DNA of 64,000 nt from Plasmodium brasilianum (taxonomy: Eukaryota > Apicomplexa > Aconoidasida > Haemosporida > Plasmodiidae): assembly GCF_023973825.1 (NCBI RefSeq), contig NC_090126.1, positions 1,659,001 to 1,723,000 on the forward strand, written 5' to 3'. Made by a program: the position numbers and the translations under genes. Position 1 is the stretch's first letter; each line of letters opens with the position of its first letter. The notes beneath the pieces were generated by a model. The model was not told where the DNA came from. It ran no database searches and saw only the letters and a program-made list of their open reading frames with translations. This document shows positions 41,889-53,713 of this stretch, piece by piece.

Positions 41889-44800
41889 TTATTTTCTTTT
41901 TCCTTTATATCTTCCTTTTTTTATCTTTCTATTAAATACTTTTTGCTTTTTTTTACACTTTATCTTAGTTGGTTTAAAAATATTTTTCTTTTGAATACTT
42001 ACATTTTTTGACATATTAGCCGTAGAAAATATGTTATCGACATTGTCTATATTCAACAGTTTGTAATATTCATCTTTGGTTATTTTTTTTTTTTTTAACT
42101 TTTTATATAATTTTTCTTCGAAAAATAAATCATCAATTTCATCTTCTTCCATTTGTCTTTTTTCACGTTTTCTCTGAACAGTAGTTTTTTTTTGTTTTTT
42201 TTTTTTCATTTTTTGCTTTTTTTTGTTCTTTATCGTGTTCTGCTCCTTTTGCTGAAAATTTGAATATTTTTTACATTCCAAATCTCCTTCTTTCTCTTTA
42301 TTTTTCAAATCTCCTTTCACTTTGTTTTTCCTATTTTCCTGTCTCTTTTTCTCCTTTTCTTCGTTTTTGTACGGTATATCAAAAGTGTTAATGTTAATTT
42401 TTTGGAAATTCTTAATTTTGAATTTCTCCTTAAATTTCGGTAATTTAACTAAAGCAAAGGCGTAGCACAAATGCTTTAAGTTTATTTTGTTCAATGAAAA
42501 AATGAAATTTAACTGATGGTTTCTGTAAAACTCTATATACGAAAGAAATGCTTTCGTTGAAAGTGAGAATATTTCTCTGTATTCAATTACAAAAAAGACC
42601 AAATATTTTAAAAATAAGGTAACCATATTGTTTAATAAAATAATGTTTCTCTTTTCTGTCGACTCGCATTTCTTATCCGCATCATTACTATCTCTCTTGC
42701 TACAAACGTCGTTGTTATTATCATTGTTCTTATTGTCATTGTTGCTACAGCTACTGCTACTACTGCCTTCATCCGTGCAATTTTTTTTTTTTCCCCTCCC
42801 CACTTTCTTATCCGCATTGATATTCCCACCCATAAATTGCTCACCGTAATAATTCTGATAAAAATGAAAAAAAAAATTTTCATTCTTGTCAAGTGTTGTT
42901 ATATTTTTTTTATTTTTTCTTGATATATCCAACGCTTCTTTACTTAATATGTTCTCATATTTCATCATACGCAATTCATAATTAAACATAATTTGAAACA
43001 TGTCAGTTTTTTTAAAATTAACAATATGTACCTTTTTATTTTTTAAGAAGTATATATACTCCTTTTCTTTTTTATTTAATAAAACAATGCTTTTTCCTTT
43101 CTTATCAAATCTCCCTGTTCTTCCACTTCGATGAATATAAGTCATATTTTTATTTGCAACATCATAGTTCAAGACCCAGTGTACATTAACATTAATTCCC
43201 CTACTCATAATATCAGTACAGAAGATAACTTTTGTAGTAAACTTATTTTTGTTTTCCATTATTTTTTTATAAGCACCAATTCTTTTTTTATCTTTCATTT
43301 TTCTATGAATTTTTAAAAGTGTAAATTTCTTTTTGTTCCCTATATATTTTTCAATATAGCAAATAATTTTTGCAAATTGATCCAGTTCATTTTCTTTATA
43401 TATATTATTATATCTCTTATTAAGGCTTCTTATTTTTTCAAAATATTCTTTCCTATTATTTTTTTTTATTGTTAGAATATTTTTAAATAGATGAAAATAA
43501 AACTCAACACAAAAACAAGTCGAAAAAAATATTATAATGTTTTCTCCCGAATTAACAACTGTATTTAAGAATTTAAAAAGAAAAAAGCTTTTGTCTAAAT
43601 TTCTTAAAACATAGTAATAATTTTCTATTTTTTCTGGCAATTGAAATGTGTTACTTGCATTTTCATTACTATAGTCATGTATATTAGCATCAGCATTAAC
43701 ATTAATGGTACTACTTTTACTATTAATACATTTCGTAAAGTATTTTACTTTATTTGAAAACATATTATAAAACTTCTCTTCATGTAGGCAAGTTGCACTA
43801 CATATACATGTACAGTACTCTTTTTGTACGACATTTTTTATTATATCTTTAACATAACTAATATAACTTTCTTCTAGCAATTTATCCCCTTCATCTAATA
43901 TTAAATATTTTAATTTACTTGTGTCAAAGAGGGAGCCATTGCTCCTACTATTACCACTACTACGACTACCACTACTACGACTACCACTAATATGCCTACT
44001 GTTGTTATACTCATTAAACAGGACAGATAACTTTCCTGGGGTCCCTACAATAATTTGATATCTATTTTTTTTTTTTTTTTCATTTTCAATTATTTTTAAA
44101 TCCTCCTGTATTTTTATTGCTCCTCGTAAGAGCAGAACGTTTATAAAGAAATTCTCCTTATTCAATGTTTTAAAGTCTATATGAAACTTTTGCGCATAAT
44201 ACAATCTAATGAAAAATAAAAATTTATTTATCACATTGTAAATTTGTATGCACAACTCTCTTGTAGGGGTTATTACAATACCACTCACGTTTAATCCTTC
44301 GTGCTTTTTAACCTTTTGCTCAAAGGAGCATAAATTATTTTTTATTCCTTCTTGAGCACATTCAATAATGCTGTAGTTAGCGGCTGTTATGGGATCTTCT
44401 ACTGGGTCTACTACTGGTCCTGTTACTGGGCCTACAACTGGTCCTGCTACTGGGTCCACTACTGGTCCTTCTATTGGGCCTACTACTGGTCCTGCTACTT
44501 TACCCGCTGTTGGACCTACTACTGGGTCCTTCTTCGCTTCTTCCCCTCTAGTGCCTCCATCTTGCTCGATAACCTCTCTTAAAATTTCCTTTTGTATTAT
44601 ATTATTATTGTACATAATGAAATTATCTATATCTATGTGAACATATGAGCTACATTTTTGTATATCAACATTTTCGAAATAATCGTAAATAGATTGCATA
44701 CTGTCTTTGTTGTACAAAACATTACTACCTATATCTTTGTTATTTTCAACATAAAGTTCAGAATGGTGTTTATTTATATATCTTCGTTTACAGCTAACCA

Positions 44801-45011
44801 AATACTGTAATATTGGTATTACAAAGCATAATGTTTTTCCGCTACCTGTTTCTGAATGTAGTAAAACATTTTCTTCTTTTATAATATTTGGTATCGCATT
44901 TTTTTGTATATTGACACAAAAAAAATATTTTTGCATGAACAGAGAAAATATTATGGACTCGTCTAAGTTGAGTTCTGTAAAGGGAACTTTTTCCTTTTCC
45001 TCTTCTCTCAT
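41889..45011 (-). CDS. DEAD-box ATP-dependent RNA helicase, DDX55/SPB4 type (60S biogenesis)
   Basis: A single exon of 1040 residues. Helicase motifs in order: Q motif (IQKNAIP, Gln36), I SETGSGKT (53-60), Ia TPTREL (248-253), Ib GTPGK (323-327), II DEGD (373-376, in place of DEAD), III CSAT (404-407), IV IIFFSTC, V TDIMSRGIN (599-607), VI HRSGRTGR (627-634). After the helicase core the SPB4 family signature is present: LSTKAFLSYIEFYRNH, LCYAFALVKLPKF, INTFDIPYKNEEKEKKRQ (human DDX55: VNTDTIPFKDKIREKQRQ), and a basic tail with KLYKKLKKKKITKDEYYKLL. Family members act in nucleolar 60S subunit assembly. Two plasmodial inserts occur, a Gly-Pro-Val repeat between motifs I and Ia and a Ser/Arg/Gly repeat (343-358) before motif II. 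Confidence 0.93.
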   Translation of the reverse strand: MREEEKEKVPFTELNLDESIIFSLFMQKYFFCVNIQKNAIPNIIKEENVLLHSETGSGKTLCFVIPILQYLVSCKRRYINKHHSELYVENNKDIGSNVLYNKDSMQSIYDYFENVDIQKCSSYVHIDIDNFIMYNNNIIQKEILREVIEQDGGTRGEEAKKDPVVGPTAGKVAGPVVGPIEGPVVDPVAGPVVGPVTGPVVDPVEDPITAANYSIIECAQEGIKNNLCSFEQKVKKHEGLNVSGIVITPTRELCIQIYNVINKFLFFIRLYYAQKFHIDFKTLNKENFFINVLLLRGAIKIQEDLKIIENEKKKKNRYQIIVGTPGKLSVLFNEYNNSRHISGSRSSGSRSSGNSRSNGSLFDTSKLKYLILDEGDKLLEESYISYVKDIIKNVVQKEYCTCICSATCLHEEKFYNMFSNKVKYFTKCINSKSSTINVNADANIHDYSNENASNTFQLPEKIENYYYVLRNLDKSFFLFKFLNTVVNSGENIIIFFSTCFCVEFYFHLFKNILTIKKNNRKEYFEKIRSLNKRYNNIYKENELDQFAKIICYIEKYIGNKKKFTLLKIHRKMKDKKRIGAYKKIMENKNKFTTKVIFCTDIMSRGINVNVHWVLNYDVANKNMTYIHRSGRTGRFDKKGKSIVLLNKKEKEYIYFLKNKKVHIVNFKKTDMFQIMFNYELRMMKYENILSKEALDISRKNKKNITTLDKNENFFFHFYQNYYGEQFMGGNINADKKVGRGKKKNCTDEGSSSSSCSNNDNKNNDNNNDVCSKRDSNDADKKCESTEKRNIILLNNMVTLFLKYLVFFVIEYREIFSLSTKAFLSYIEFYRNHQLNFIFSLNKINLKHLCYAFALVKLPKFKEKFKIKNFQKININTFDIPYKNEEKEKKRQENRKNKVKGDLKNKEKEGDLECKKYSNFQQKEQNTIKNKKKQKMKKKKQKKTTVQRKREKRQMEEDEIDDLFFEEKLYKKLKKKKITKDEYYKLLNIDNVDNIFSTANMSKNVSIQKKNIFKPTKIKCKKKQKVFNRKIKKGRYKGKRK
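44388..44528 (-). repeat. GPVVGPV/GPVVDPV coding repeat in the DDX55-like helicase
   Basis: Residues 162-208 consist of GPVVGP, GPVVDP and related units, encoded by 12-36-bp direct repeats of ACTGGTCCTGCTACTGG type. The local GC content is far above the rest of the gene. Confidence 0.92.
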
Positions 45012-46160
45012 TTTTTTCGTAATTTTGTTATATTGATATTTTTGTAAAATTTAAATAGGCGATATCTTTATATTTCTTTTTTTTGTATCTCTACTTATGT
45101 TTTGCTTTTTTGCATTTTTGCTTTTTAGCATTTTAGCATTTTAGCATTTTAGCATTTTTGCATTTTTGCATTTTAGCGTTTTTGCATTTTAGCGTTTTTG
45201 CATTTTAGCGTTTTTGCATTTTAGCATTTTTGCATTTTAGCATTTTTGCATTTTAGCATTTTTGCTTTTTTTCTCTTTTTTATTTTTTTTTTTTGATATG
45301 CTTCCCATTACGTTGTAATAATTTTTCGTACCCTTTTATTTCAATCTTTTAATTTATTTTACCTCCTGATAGTTAAAAAAGTGTGGTCTGGCTCCGTTAT
45401 TGTTTTTCATAACAGGAACAACTATATTGCAAATATTATTTCAACTATTTTGCTTCTTTTTATTATTATTATTATTTTTCTTTCCTTTTGTAGATGATAC
45501 AACTGTTTGTACAAATATTTATGCACTTGTTACAAAAATTTATGCATTTTTTTTTTTTTTTTTAACTTTTATTTCTTGTATTTTTAATTGGAGGGATAAA
45601 ATTATATAGCTAAAAGGATAATAAGCTTAATAAAAGATGTATTGTTCATTTGTTTTTCTATTAAACGATGATTTATTAAAATTACTCAAAATTACGATGA
45701 TATATATTTCTATAAATAGTAAAATTTCAAATTACATGTAAATGTTACAAAGGGAATTAAGACGTGAAAGAGAAACATAATGAAATATTGTACGAGGAGA
45801 ACGTACCACATTATTATATTAATTAAAAGATGGAACAGAAGGATGCCCATAGGTTTTGTATATAATATAATATAGTGTTGGCTTCTTATAAAAAAATTCC
45901 TATAACATTACTGCCAATGTAGCTTTTATTTATTTTATATTAATATATATGAATGCGTAAAATAGCCCACAATATTATGGTTAAACAAAAAAAGGGGACT
46001 TACAAATCTGTAACTGGCTTTATGCACACTTTTACATTTTATGAACTATTTTTTGTTAATAATGGAATGTAAATATGTATAAACGTATTATTCGTAAGGT
46101 TACATACTTATATAAATGTTAAAGTCATATCTCAATATATACACATAAATGAGTAGGTTA
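45012..46160. other. Intergenic region upstream of the DDX55-like gene
   Basis: The first 260 bases hold a GCATTTTAGC/GCATTTTT minisatellite (45105-45268), lying in the presumed promoter or 5' UTR of the minus-strand helicase. The rest is AT-rich with no gene seen. Confidence 0.5.
45105..45268. repeat. 10-bp minisatellite GCATTTTAGC / GCATTTTTGC
   Basis: About 16 units alternate between TTAGC, TTTGC and TTAGCG variants. It begins about 95 bp upstream of the minus-strand start codon. Confidence 0.92.
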
Positions 46161-46870
46161 ATGTACTTCTTCGCCTACGGGGTAGTTTGTAGCAAGACCA
46201 ATAATAGGTAAAAGGAAGAAAAAGTAAAATAAAATAAAAAATAAAATAAAAAATAAAATAAAAAATAAAATAGAAAAAAATAAAAAAAAATAAAAAAAAA
46301 TAAAAAAAAATAAAAAAATAAAACAAAACAAAACAAAACAAAGAAACGTTAACAAATATAACAATAAATATGACAACATACACATCAATGAGTGTTATCA
46401 ATAAATATGATAGTGTATACTCGTGAATAACTGGCATTACATTTTCCTTTTGAAAAGTTTTAATGTTAAAAAGGGGTTATGTGCACGTATATTTAAAGAG
46501 AGCAGTTACTGACTATTTTATTATATAAACAAATGATGATAAATGGTCTTATTTTCCTTTTTAATTTATTTCATTTCCACTCCATGTATGTGTATATTCA
46601 TTTTACTCTATTATATTTTATTTTTATTTTATTCTTTTGCGTTTATGTGGCATTTTCAGCTTATACAATTATTTTCATCTTCCCTTTAACGTTTACCTTG
46701 TGGTGTGCTCTTTTCTTATGTTCATATTGGTACGTACGTATATATGTATGTACGTATATATGTATGTACATATAGATATTTATGCATATATGTTATATGT
46801 GTGTATAAATTAACGGTGTGGGGGTTCTTATTATTAGTGCAAAAAAAAATTGCTACTTAAAAGCAGTTAA
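46161..46870 (+). CDS. Possible 3-exon micro-gene encoding a 49-residue membrane protein
   Basis: A GC-rich ATG exon (46161-46207: MYFFAYGVVCSKTNN, ending AG before GTAAAA) is followed by a phase-matched exon at 46660-46729, with acceptor TTTTCAG and donor GTACGT. The second exon encodes LYNYFHLPFNVYLVVCSFLM and looks like a membrane segment. A last short exon at 46838-46870 (acceptor TTATTATTAG) reads CKKKLLLKSS then TAA. The three exons total 150 bases, exactly 50 codons. It lies alone in a 4.7-kb gap. I do not recognise the product. Support is only from composition, splice sites and phase; exon 2 is also open in another frame, so the structure could differ or be chance. Confidence 0.33.
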
Positions 46871-47090
46871 ACTAGAAATGCTTATAAACCAAATACATAC
46901 CTGTGGCATGTACTTGTTTATACATATTACATGTGGGCATACTTGTTTAATTTATTTTTTAGTTATCATATGCTCCTTTAAGATAAAAATAAATATACGT
47001 GCCTTATTATTTCACTTATCCTATTAATATTATTATCACTATATAAAAGAGAAATATGATGCCATGACACAATAACAATAATATGTATGT

Positions 47091-47370
47091 AATGTATATA
47101 TATATAAATGTATATATATATAAATGTGTAGGTATATAAATGTATATATATATAAATGTGTAGGTATATAAATGTGTAGGTATATAAATGTGTAGGTACA
47201 TAAATGTATATATATATAAATGTGTAGGTATATAAATGTATAGATATATAAATGTGTAGGTATATAAATGTATATATATATAAATGTGTAGGTATATAAA
47301 TGTATATATATATAAATGTGTAGGTATATAAATGTATATATATATAAATGTGTAGGTATATAAATGTATA
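47091..47370. repeat. TATATAAATGTGTAGG / TATATAAATGTATA minisatellite
   Basis: About 17 units of 16-18 bp alternate GTGTAGG and GTATATA cores. Confidence 0.93.
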
Positions 47371-49350
47371 TATATTTACTTATATGTACATGATCGACGT
47401 CGTAATAAAATTCCGTTCCTTCTGTTCATTATAAAGTTGTCTAGAATGAATCATGTAAAAGCCCTTAGTCAACTTGTACGTGCTATTTCTGCAAGTACAC
47501 AATAATTATTTATTGAGAATTTATTCCTCTTTGTTTCAGAAATAAAAAGGTAGAAAAAAAAAATAATAAATATAAGAATAAACAAATAAACGCGGAAGAA
47601 TTAAACAGAGAAACCCTTTTGTTGAAAAGGAAATGATTTACTTGCTTTTCCACACTTGCATCTTTTATAAAACATTTAAAAAAAAAAAAAAATTGAAAAA
47701 AAATTAAAATTAAAATTTTTAGCAATTCCATTTATACACAAAGAGGTTTTATTCTTTCAATTTTTTTTTTTTTTTTTTTTTTTTCCAACCTTAAAAAAAA
47801 TATATTTTACTTATTTGTTACTTATTTAACCTAAATTACTGCTAACAGTAGTAAAGTTAAATTGCACAACTGTTCTTGTTTCTTCAAATGGTTTTTAATA
47901 ATGATGAAGCATATATAAAAAATTGTACGAATATAACTGCGTGGGATTAAACAAAAGAAAAAAAAATTAAAATAAATTAAAAAATAAATTAATAATTAAT
48001 AAATAAAATAAGTTAATAAATAAATAATAGATAATAAATAATATATAAATAATGAATAATAAAGAATGAAGAATAAATATATAATAAATATATAATAAAT
48101 GAATAATAAATATATAATAAATGAATAATGAATAATAAATATATAATAAATGAATAATGAATAATAAATATATAATATATAAATAATAAATAAATGAAAA
48201 GTAAATAAAGCAGAATAAGACAGAGTAAAACAGAATAAAATAGAGTAAAAACAAATAAAACCATGTAAAATTAAATAATTGTGTAATATTTAGAAGTACC
48301 GAAATTGTTAACACACTGTGCATTATTCCTCTTTATTTTCATTTCACACCCTTAGTACTGCTTCCCCTTTTTATTTATATTTTAGTTCTTTATTTTCAAT
48401 TGTACATAAAACAAGTTTAAATACGTACATACATACATACATACACGCTCATTTCAAGTGCAAAAAGTAACACCAAAAGAAAAAGTTTCATTAACGAAAC
48501 GAAAAAAGTACTACTGAATTCATAAAATGTGCTGACCAATTAAGTTAAAATTAATTTGATAATTTTTACAAAAAAAAAAAAAAAAAAAAAAATCAAAATA
48601 AAATAAAACAAAACAAAACAAAACATAAAAGAATGCTAATATTCTCTTTTTCTAAAAAAATTAAACGCTTCAATTCATTCGTTAACATAAAAGTTGTAAT
48701 TTTTAAACTGCGCTATTTAAATGTTACTCCTAAAATTTGAACTCGTTATAACATATATACACATTGAATCCTCTTATGCAAAAGAACTTGTTACAACTGC
48801 TAAAAAAAAAAATGCGTATTTCAAGTTTTAAATGTATTTTTTAAGTATTCATTTACTATTTTAATTATAATTATAAATGCACTTTTCCAATAATTTATAC
48901 TCACATTTTTGTTCATTATTGTTCATTTTTTTTCCAGTTTGTTATTGTATTTTGACAAGATTGCACGCTACTATCAGATGATGCATATACGAGCATATCC
49001 AAACACATAAGCATACATACATTTATATATATACATGTGTGCGCCTAATATATACTAATAAGCAACACATTTTTTTACATTTTAAGTTTATGCCCCATTT
49101 GAATATCTCTTTAACGCATTAATTTTTTTATACGTACACGTGCATATATATATATGTTCCTCAGGAAAAAACACGAAAGTGGCTTTTTTTTTTTTTTTTT
49201 TTTTTGCATCCCTATTTTTTTTACTTGATCTTTCAATTTATTAAATACTCTTAGCTTATTACTTCCCCTTACATTTTAAAAAGCTGGTTAAGTTGTGTGA
49301 AGTATTTTTAAAATTGTATGCAATTAACTGAAACAAAAAAAATAAAATAA

Positions 49351-49513
49351 GGGAACAAAGAAGGGAACAAAGAAGGGGACAAAGAAGGGAACAAAGAAGG
49401 GAACAAAGAAGGGAGCAAAGAAGGGAGCAAAGAAGGGAGCAAAGAAGGGAGCAAAGAAGGGAGCAAAGAAGGGAGCAACGAAGGGAGCAACGAAGGGAGC
49501 AACGAAGGGAACA
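49351..49513. repeat. 12-bp minisatellite GGGAACAAAGAA / GGGAGCAAAGAA
   Basis: About 13 copies of a purine-rich unit change gradually from AACAAAG to AGCAAAG to AGCAACG. Its length is a multiple of three, so it is open as a false ORF on both strands. It lies about 220 bp upstream of the next gene. Confidence 0.95.
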
Positions 49514-49733
49514 AATGACAAATAGTGAGAAAAAAAAAAGGAGTGAAAACGGTATTTAAAAATAATCCTTTTAAAAAGAAAGATTAAACAGTAATATATC
49601 AGGAGAGAGGAAAAAAAAAAAAAAAAAGAAAAAAAAAAAGAAGGGGAAGAAGCAATAAAGGTAGTGGTAGTACTAATAGGAGCAGCAGCAACAGCTGCAT
49701 AGGAAGCAGAATCGGGAAAGGAAAAGGAATGAG

Positions 49734-52700
49734 ATGAGCATGGCCCCAAGGAACCATAAAAGTGACTACAAAAAAAAAAATGAAAATGATGCAGGTATAA
49801 AAATAAAAATTAACAAAATTGATAAAAATCACAAAAATAATAAAAATCACAAAAACGATAAAATTAATATAAACGATAAAAATGACAAAAATGATAAGAG
49901 TAACAAAAATAGCTTCAAACCAAATGGAAAAAATGAAGAGGGAAAAAAAAAAAAGAAAAGACTACAGTAATTCGGATACAACAAGGAGGAGAACAGGCAG
50001 ACTGGAAAGTCATGATATCAGTAAGATAAAACATGTAAGGAAGGAGACGCACATAAACACAACTAATAAGAATCGACCCTCTTGTAATGTTATAAAGAAC
50101 AAATCTGAAAACAGTTATAAGAATGTAGATGTACCTGTTAATGTAAAAGGAAAAATACCTAATAATAGTAATCGAGAAAAGGTGCCAAAAGGAGATAATA
50201 CAAGTTTACTAAGTAGTAATAAAGACATGGCATTTCAAGGTACTATCAAAAATCAGAGGTCAACTATAGCGAGAAAAGAAGAAAATACAAATGAAAAGGG
50301 GAAAAAAAAAAGATAAAAAAATAGAAAAAAAAAAAGATAAAAAAGAAAAAAATACGTTAACAAATGAAGGTTTAAATGATAAATTGAAATGTCAAAAATT
50401 AAATAAGAGGCATATTGAAAAAGGAAAAAAACATGCAAAAAATATTAGCAAAAAAAGTGAGTTAACCATAACTAATACAAGGGTGAAAGGCGTAAGGATA
50501 AACAAACTGACGAACGAATCAAACAGAAAAATGAAAAAAATACAGCAAAAAAAGGGGAAAAAATTAACACATATGCAAAATGAGAAAGAAGTGGTAGATA
50601 GTGGAGATTTTTTGTCATTAAGGGAAACTCAAAAGGAGAGTGGTATGTACGATAAGGCAGAAGTAGAAATGACTGTGGAAGAAGAAGTGGAAACAACTGC
50701 GGAAGAAGAAGCGGAAGAAGAAGTTCAAGTAGAAGCGAATGCAGAATCGAAAAATGTCGCCAAAGCAGAATCAAAGGATAATGAAGAGCTGAATGGAGGT
50801 GACGGTGGTTCCCCATCGAATGAAGAGAAAAATGGCAAAGGAAAAAAAAACTATGATGAGGCTTTGCCATTTTGGTGTTTTATGCAAAAAAAGTTAAAGG
50901 TGAGAAAAGCAACACAAGAAAATTATTATGGAGATAGTATAAAGAGGAGAAGGAAAAAGATGATGAAAATGAAAAATAAGGCAATAAAAAAATCAATAGA
51001 TGAGTTAATAAAAAACAGTACTTTGAATAATACAATTATTACCGCTAATAATAAATTTAACATATACAATAGTGGAAAAGGAAACGCTCTGTACTATTTA
51101 GAAAGAATAAATTGTAACAATGAAAAATTGAATGCAGATAATAAGATAAAACTAAATGTTGTATCAGAAATAATAAACATTAAAAAACAAAAATTTGTAA
51201 TAGGATCATCATATAGAAAATGTGATTTAGTAATAAAAGGAGATATAGAAAGTGAACAGTGTGAATTGGTATGTAGATGTGTTGAGAAAAATATTAACCA
51301 TTCAAATGATATAAATAGACAAATAAATAAATACAATTTATTTATTATTAATAAGTCTGTAAGTAATAGTACAATAGTTAACAACACAGTTGTTGATATA
51401 GAACAAATAAAAGATGAAGATACCATCTTTTTAGGTATTGATCATATAGACAAAAAGAATACCGCTAAATATATTTATAAGATAAAATATAATAAAATGG
51501 CCAACATTTTTAATATTAATAATTTATGCCAATATAGTAAAGATAATTGTATACATGTACAAATTATCAATTCAGAAAAAAGAGAAAAAGGTAGTAAAAT
51601 TATCTCTAACAATTTTTCCTTAAATAATCAAAATGAAGAACAAGAATCTCAGGTCTCTATATTAATATTTCTCATAATGAATAATAACCCTAATATGTTA
51701 AATGAACCAATTTATTATATGAATAATTTAAATTGTTTTTCAAATTTAAATTCTACTCCTAAAAAAAGTGTAGAAAATGTAAAACAGGTTAAGAACTCCA
51801 CATCTGTTAATAAAATGATTAAAGAAGACTCTCCTAATACACAATTTAATGAAAGCATTAAAAAAATTAATAAAATTTGTCAGAGTAGAATTTCCCCATT
51901 ATGTGTAAAAAATTCTATTGAAAAGGAGAAAAAATTGAAAGGACCATTAAAAACTGAACATCACTCGAAAGAACTACCAGTAACTTTATTAAATGCTTGT
52001 GCTGAGTTGTGTAAAGAGATAAACAGAACTGTTACCAAGGATAATGATAAACAGGCCAGTTCATTTAAGAAGGGGATGCCCACGCTAAGTCGTGGCACAT
52101 TGCTTATGCCAAACAGTTGTACATCGATGCCACATGATAGCACATCTATGCCAAACGGTGGTACACCTATACCAAATTGCTACGTAGCGCCAACGAAAGC
52201 AAATAACTTTTATCAACATAATAATAATGAGCACAATATAAACACCAATTTTCATAGCAATTCTGGTTCTAGCCAAAAAAATTGTGCGTTCAGTTGTGAT
52301 AATAAGAAAATGTACAATAGTCACACTGTAATTCATAATATAGCAAAAGGTGCAGGAATAGAAGAGGATGTCAGTAATATTGTGAAGGATAGTAGAGGTA
52401 TGAATGATCTACTAGGGGTAAGTAATGCACGTGAAAAGTGCTCTAACTATATAGATGGTGATCATTGTGATCATCATTTTGAACATCATCATGGTCCTCT
52501 TTCCAGTTGCACAAAAAGCGCCAAAGAAGAAAACATGTATGAAAAAAGCCTTTTTGGTAGTACATTACAGGTTCATAATAATTCCATAGAGGAAAAAGAA
52601 AAAACAAATGTAAACAGTACAGAAAAGGAAAATATGTTCGAAAGTGCTAGTAACAATATTACGCATGAACATAATATTATGTATGAACAGTTTCTAACGA

Positions 52701-53713
52701 AAGACCGTAAGGACTATACGAATGGAAAGGAAAAACGCTCGATCGGAGTAAATCATACAAATATGAACTGTAGTAAAAATATTAGTTCTCTTTCCCCATC
52801 AACTGACTTGTATTGTGGAAAAAATTACCAGGATGTATTATATAATAAGAAATGTAACAAAGATGAAAATGCGATGGAAGATGAAAATAAGAAGGAAGGT
52901 GAAAATGCGATGGAAGGTGAAAATAAGAAGGAAGGTGAAAATAAGAAGGAAGGTGAAAATGCGATGGAAGGTGAAAATAAGAAGGAAGGTGAAAATGCGA
53001 TGGAAGGTGAAAATGCGATGGAAGATGAAAATGCGATGGAAGATGAAAATGCGATGGAAGGTGAAAATAAGAAGGAAGGTGAAAAATATCAAGCAAATAT
53101 AAATCCTAATGACTCTTTAATGATGACACCAGGAAAATATGGTAATTTTTCGAACAGCAATAATAATCAAATTATGTTTTATGACTGTAAAGAAGAAAAG
53201 ATGATGCATTCTGTTCCTTCTGTTAATAGTAATAATATACCCAATGTAACGCTTAAAGCATCTGAGTCTAGTGAATTTTTGAAAAATACCGAAAAAGGCC
53301 TGTACTCCTTTTTATATTGTAAAAACAATGTTAATGATTCAAATCATGATTTTACATTATGCTTAAAAAATGAAAAAGGGGTAGAAAAATATCTAAAAGT
53401 TATAGGAGAAATTAAAGTAAAACGAAATGCCATTTTTTCGGACCTTAAACATAATATAGATTTGAAACTTTTAGATAAATCTATTGAACTTACAACTTTC
53501 AATAAAATAAATTATTTGAAATGTGAATCCATTTCCAACAAAAAATATTCCATTCATTTGAATGCTTTTTCTGATAAATTAGATGAAACAAAATTTAATG
53601 AATTTTCTGCTTTACATCTAGATTATATTGATAACACAAATTTTTCAGATTTAGATACCACTGAAGCATTTGAACTGAAAAAAATGTTATTTATAAAATA
53701 TGACGAAGAATAG
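49734..53713 (+). CDS. Large basic/acidic protein with a probable FHA domain; two poly-A frameshifts
   Basis: The frame opens at ATG 49734 (MSMAPRNHKSDYKKK). It shifts at an A12 run (49943-49954), continues as KDYSNSDTTRRRTGRLESHD, then shifts again at an A10 run (50302-50311) into the long frame ending at 53713. Removing one A from each run gives 1325 residues without stops. The start is Lys/Asn-rich. After an acidic stretch (50660-50800) and PFWCFMQKKLKVRKATQENYYGD comes a forkhead-associated-like domain at about 51188-51436 (FVIGSSYRKCDLVIKGDIES … NKSVSNSTIVNNTVV … DEDTIFLG). FHA domains bind phosphothreonine peptides, but the usual Arg after GR/GS is shifted, so binding is uncertain. A GENKKE/GENAME repeat precedes a conserved-looking C-terminal region (EKYLKVIGEIKVKRNAIFSD). 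The FHA fold may be structural only; I do not recognise the overall family. Confidence 0.65.
52863..53085 (+). repeat. 18-bp coding repeat GENKKE / GENAME
   Basis: About 12 copies of GAAAATAAGAAGGAAGGT and GAAAATGCGATGGAAGGT encode alternating (G/D)ENKKE and (G/D)ENAME units in frame. The two subtypes are shuffled rather than in fixed order. Confidence 0.95.

Larger units (their letters stand above)
46871..49733. other. Intergenic region rich in minisatellites
   Basis: Upstream of the FHA-like gene. It holds the 47091-47370 array, a T-run at 47761-47784, AATAAATATATAATAAATG repeats at 48000-48190, a poly-A at 48570-48592, and the 49351-49513 array. No other gene seen. Confidence 0.5.

Noticed and set aside
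46132..46437. Minus-strand ORF ending …IIGLATNYPVGEEVH
   Set aside because: The interesting end is the reverse of the plus-strand candidate exon; the rest is poly-T translation and there is no acceptor AG before it.
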